64,000 bases of DNA, taken from positions 1 to 64,000 of the forward strand of contig JAEDCM010000004.1 of the NCBI GenBank assembly GCA_016294165.1, given 5' to 3'. This stretch comes from Anaeroplasmataceae bacterium. Its GTDB lineage: Bacteria; Bacillota_I; Bacilli_A; Acholeplasmatales; JAEDCM01. The translations under genes and the position numbers were made by a program. The notes under the pieces were generated by a model. It did no database searches. It saw only the letters and a list, made by a program, of their open reading frames with translations, and was not told the origin of the DNA. Position 1 is the stretch's first letter, and each line of letters begins with the position of its first letter. Shown here one piece after another: positions 63,204 through 64,000 of this stretch.

Positions 63204-63971
63204 TTATTCTTTATTATCTATTTTTCTAGCAATAATCATAAACCTATGCTCAGTTGATTCAATATACCCCTTTTCATTCAACATTTTTTCTAAAACTTCA
63301 AATTTTTCAATACTATCTTTAACACTAAAATTAATGAATTCCCACTCTATTATTTTAGCAAAATAAGCAATGGCGCCTAAGTCCATAAATTTAATTTTTG
63401 GAAAATACTCATCCTTATAAATTATTTCAAAACCTTCATTTTCCAATCTTTCAACTGTTTTATCTAGTGTCATTTTGGGAAATTGAATTTGATGATTTTC
63501 ATCAAAGAATGTCGCAAGATCGTTATTATTATACGCCCCAACCTGTTGAGTAATAAATAAACCACCTTCTTTTAGTACTCGCTTAACCTCTGATTCTAGA
63601 AATGATTCATGATGATTTAAAACAATATCATAATAATTATCTTTCACATTAATCAATATATCATCCTGTTTAATCGGATATACTTTAATTCCCATTGGAG
63701 CTAATTTTTCAAGACAAAGTTTAATGTTTGGCTCATATGCTTCAGTGACTGATGTTTTATCATAAGGATGATTAAAACTTAACAATAATTCTCCACCACC
63801 AGTACCCATATCTAGGATATTATCACTGGCCTTTAAATACTTTTTTACAAAATAATTATAATTCCATGGTAATTCTTCATTAATCCATCTACCTTTTAAA
63901 TATGAAAAATCCCATCCTTTAAAAGCATGAGCTTCTTCATCTAATAAATATTTAATTGTTTCTTCCTTCAT
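63204..63971 (-). CDS. Class I SAM-dependent methyltransferase
   Basis: 255 residues. SAM-binding motif NILDMGTGGGELLLSF (about 51-66), then YDIVLNHHESF and VLKEGGLFITQQVG as motifs IV and V. The small, UbiE-like/Methyltransf_11 type acts on an unknown substrate. AGAGG precedes the ATG at 63971. It seems to be alone; the promoter lies beyond the right edge. Confidence 0.85.
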   Translation of the reverse strand: MKEETIKYLLDEEAHAFKGWDFSYLKGRWINEELPWNYNYFVKKYLKASDNILDMGTGGGELLLSFNHPYDKTSVTEAYEPNIKLCLEKLAPMGIKVYPIKQDDILINVKDNYYDIVLNHHESFLESEVKRVLKEGGLFITQQVGAYNNNDLATFFDENHQIQFPKMTLDKTVERLENEGFEIIYKDEYFPKIKFMDLGAIAYFAKIIEWEFINFSVKDSIEKFEVLEKMLNEKGYIESTEHRFMIIARKIDNKE

Positions 63972-64000
63972 ATTTTTAACCTCTATTCTTTAAAAATCAC

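Overview
The window comes from a low-GC, Gram-positive-type bacterium of the Bacillota, most likely a Bacilli-class anaerobe near Erysipelotrichales or related gut lineages. This rests on the AT-rich sequence, AGGAGG/AGGTGA-type ribosome binding sites, SigA-type promoters with 16-18 bp spacers, a T-box leader, a secA-prfB-yitT gene order and a GerA-type germination receptor operon. UGA is a normal stop codon: it ends several genes in ATGA overlaps. The germinant receptor and one promoter-placed Spo0A-like box suggest the organism makes endospores, but no spore-morphogenesis gene lies in the window. About nine tenths of the genes are on the minus strand.

Positions 1-9000 hold two minus-strand operons: RNA modification and RNA binding (RlmCD-type methyltransferase, CvfB, RluA-type pseudouridine synthase) and M42 peptidase with two flavoproteins. 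Around 9.0-9.3 kb are tRNA-Lys(CUU) and a candidate ~60-nt small RNA with its own promoter and terminator. Positions 9.3-13 kb carry an envelope amidase lipoprotein and a large helical-repeat protein. Positions 13-20 kb form the operon secA-prfB-yitT-ctp-recX. Next come hpf, a truncated ComFC-like protein, eno, gpmI, a SalA-type Mrp ATPase and a YerC regulator. Positions 25.8-35.5 kb contain M18 aminopeptidase, an ABC-2 exporter, T-box-controlled thrS, and a methionine/AI-2 cluster (split MetH, LuxS, a phosphoesterase). Positions 35.5-42.4 kb have YgiQ, pyrophosphatase, a membrane glycerophosphodiesterase and oligoendopeptidase F.

Positions 42.4-45.9 kb hold a germinant-receptor operon in the order A-C-D-B; its D gene is a 55-codon reading frame easily missed because of its size. 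Positions 46-54.5 kb are more accessory: CBS protein, GH43 xylosidase-type enzyme, SDR dehydrogenase, an orphan BrxF-like P-loop protein, a VanZ-like membrane protein interrupted by a long Ig-like ectodomain, MntP under a Mn2+ riboswitch, and exonuclease III. Positions 54.7-64 kb are a signalling and envelope block: a GGDEF protein, cardiolipin synthase, two paralogous small membrane proteins, an OmpR/HK two-component system and an HD-GYP phosphodiesterase.

The best candidate for an undescribed system is the two-component module at 57.2-61.7 kb. The same 38-bp block, containing two 11-bp direct repeats, lies upstream of the regulator operon and of the neighbouring operon of small membrane proteins that leads to cardiolipin synthase. 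This suggests an autoregulated envelope regulon. Other strong leads are the compact germination operon, the VanZ/Ig fusion, the orphan BrxF, and a c-di-GMP phosphodiesterase promoter with a Spo0A box between its -35 and -10.
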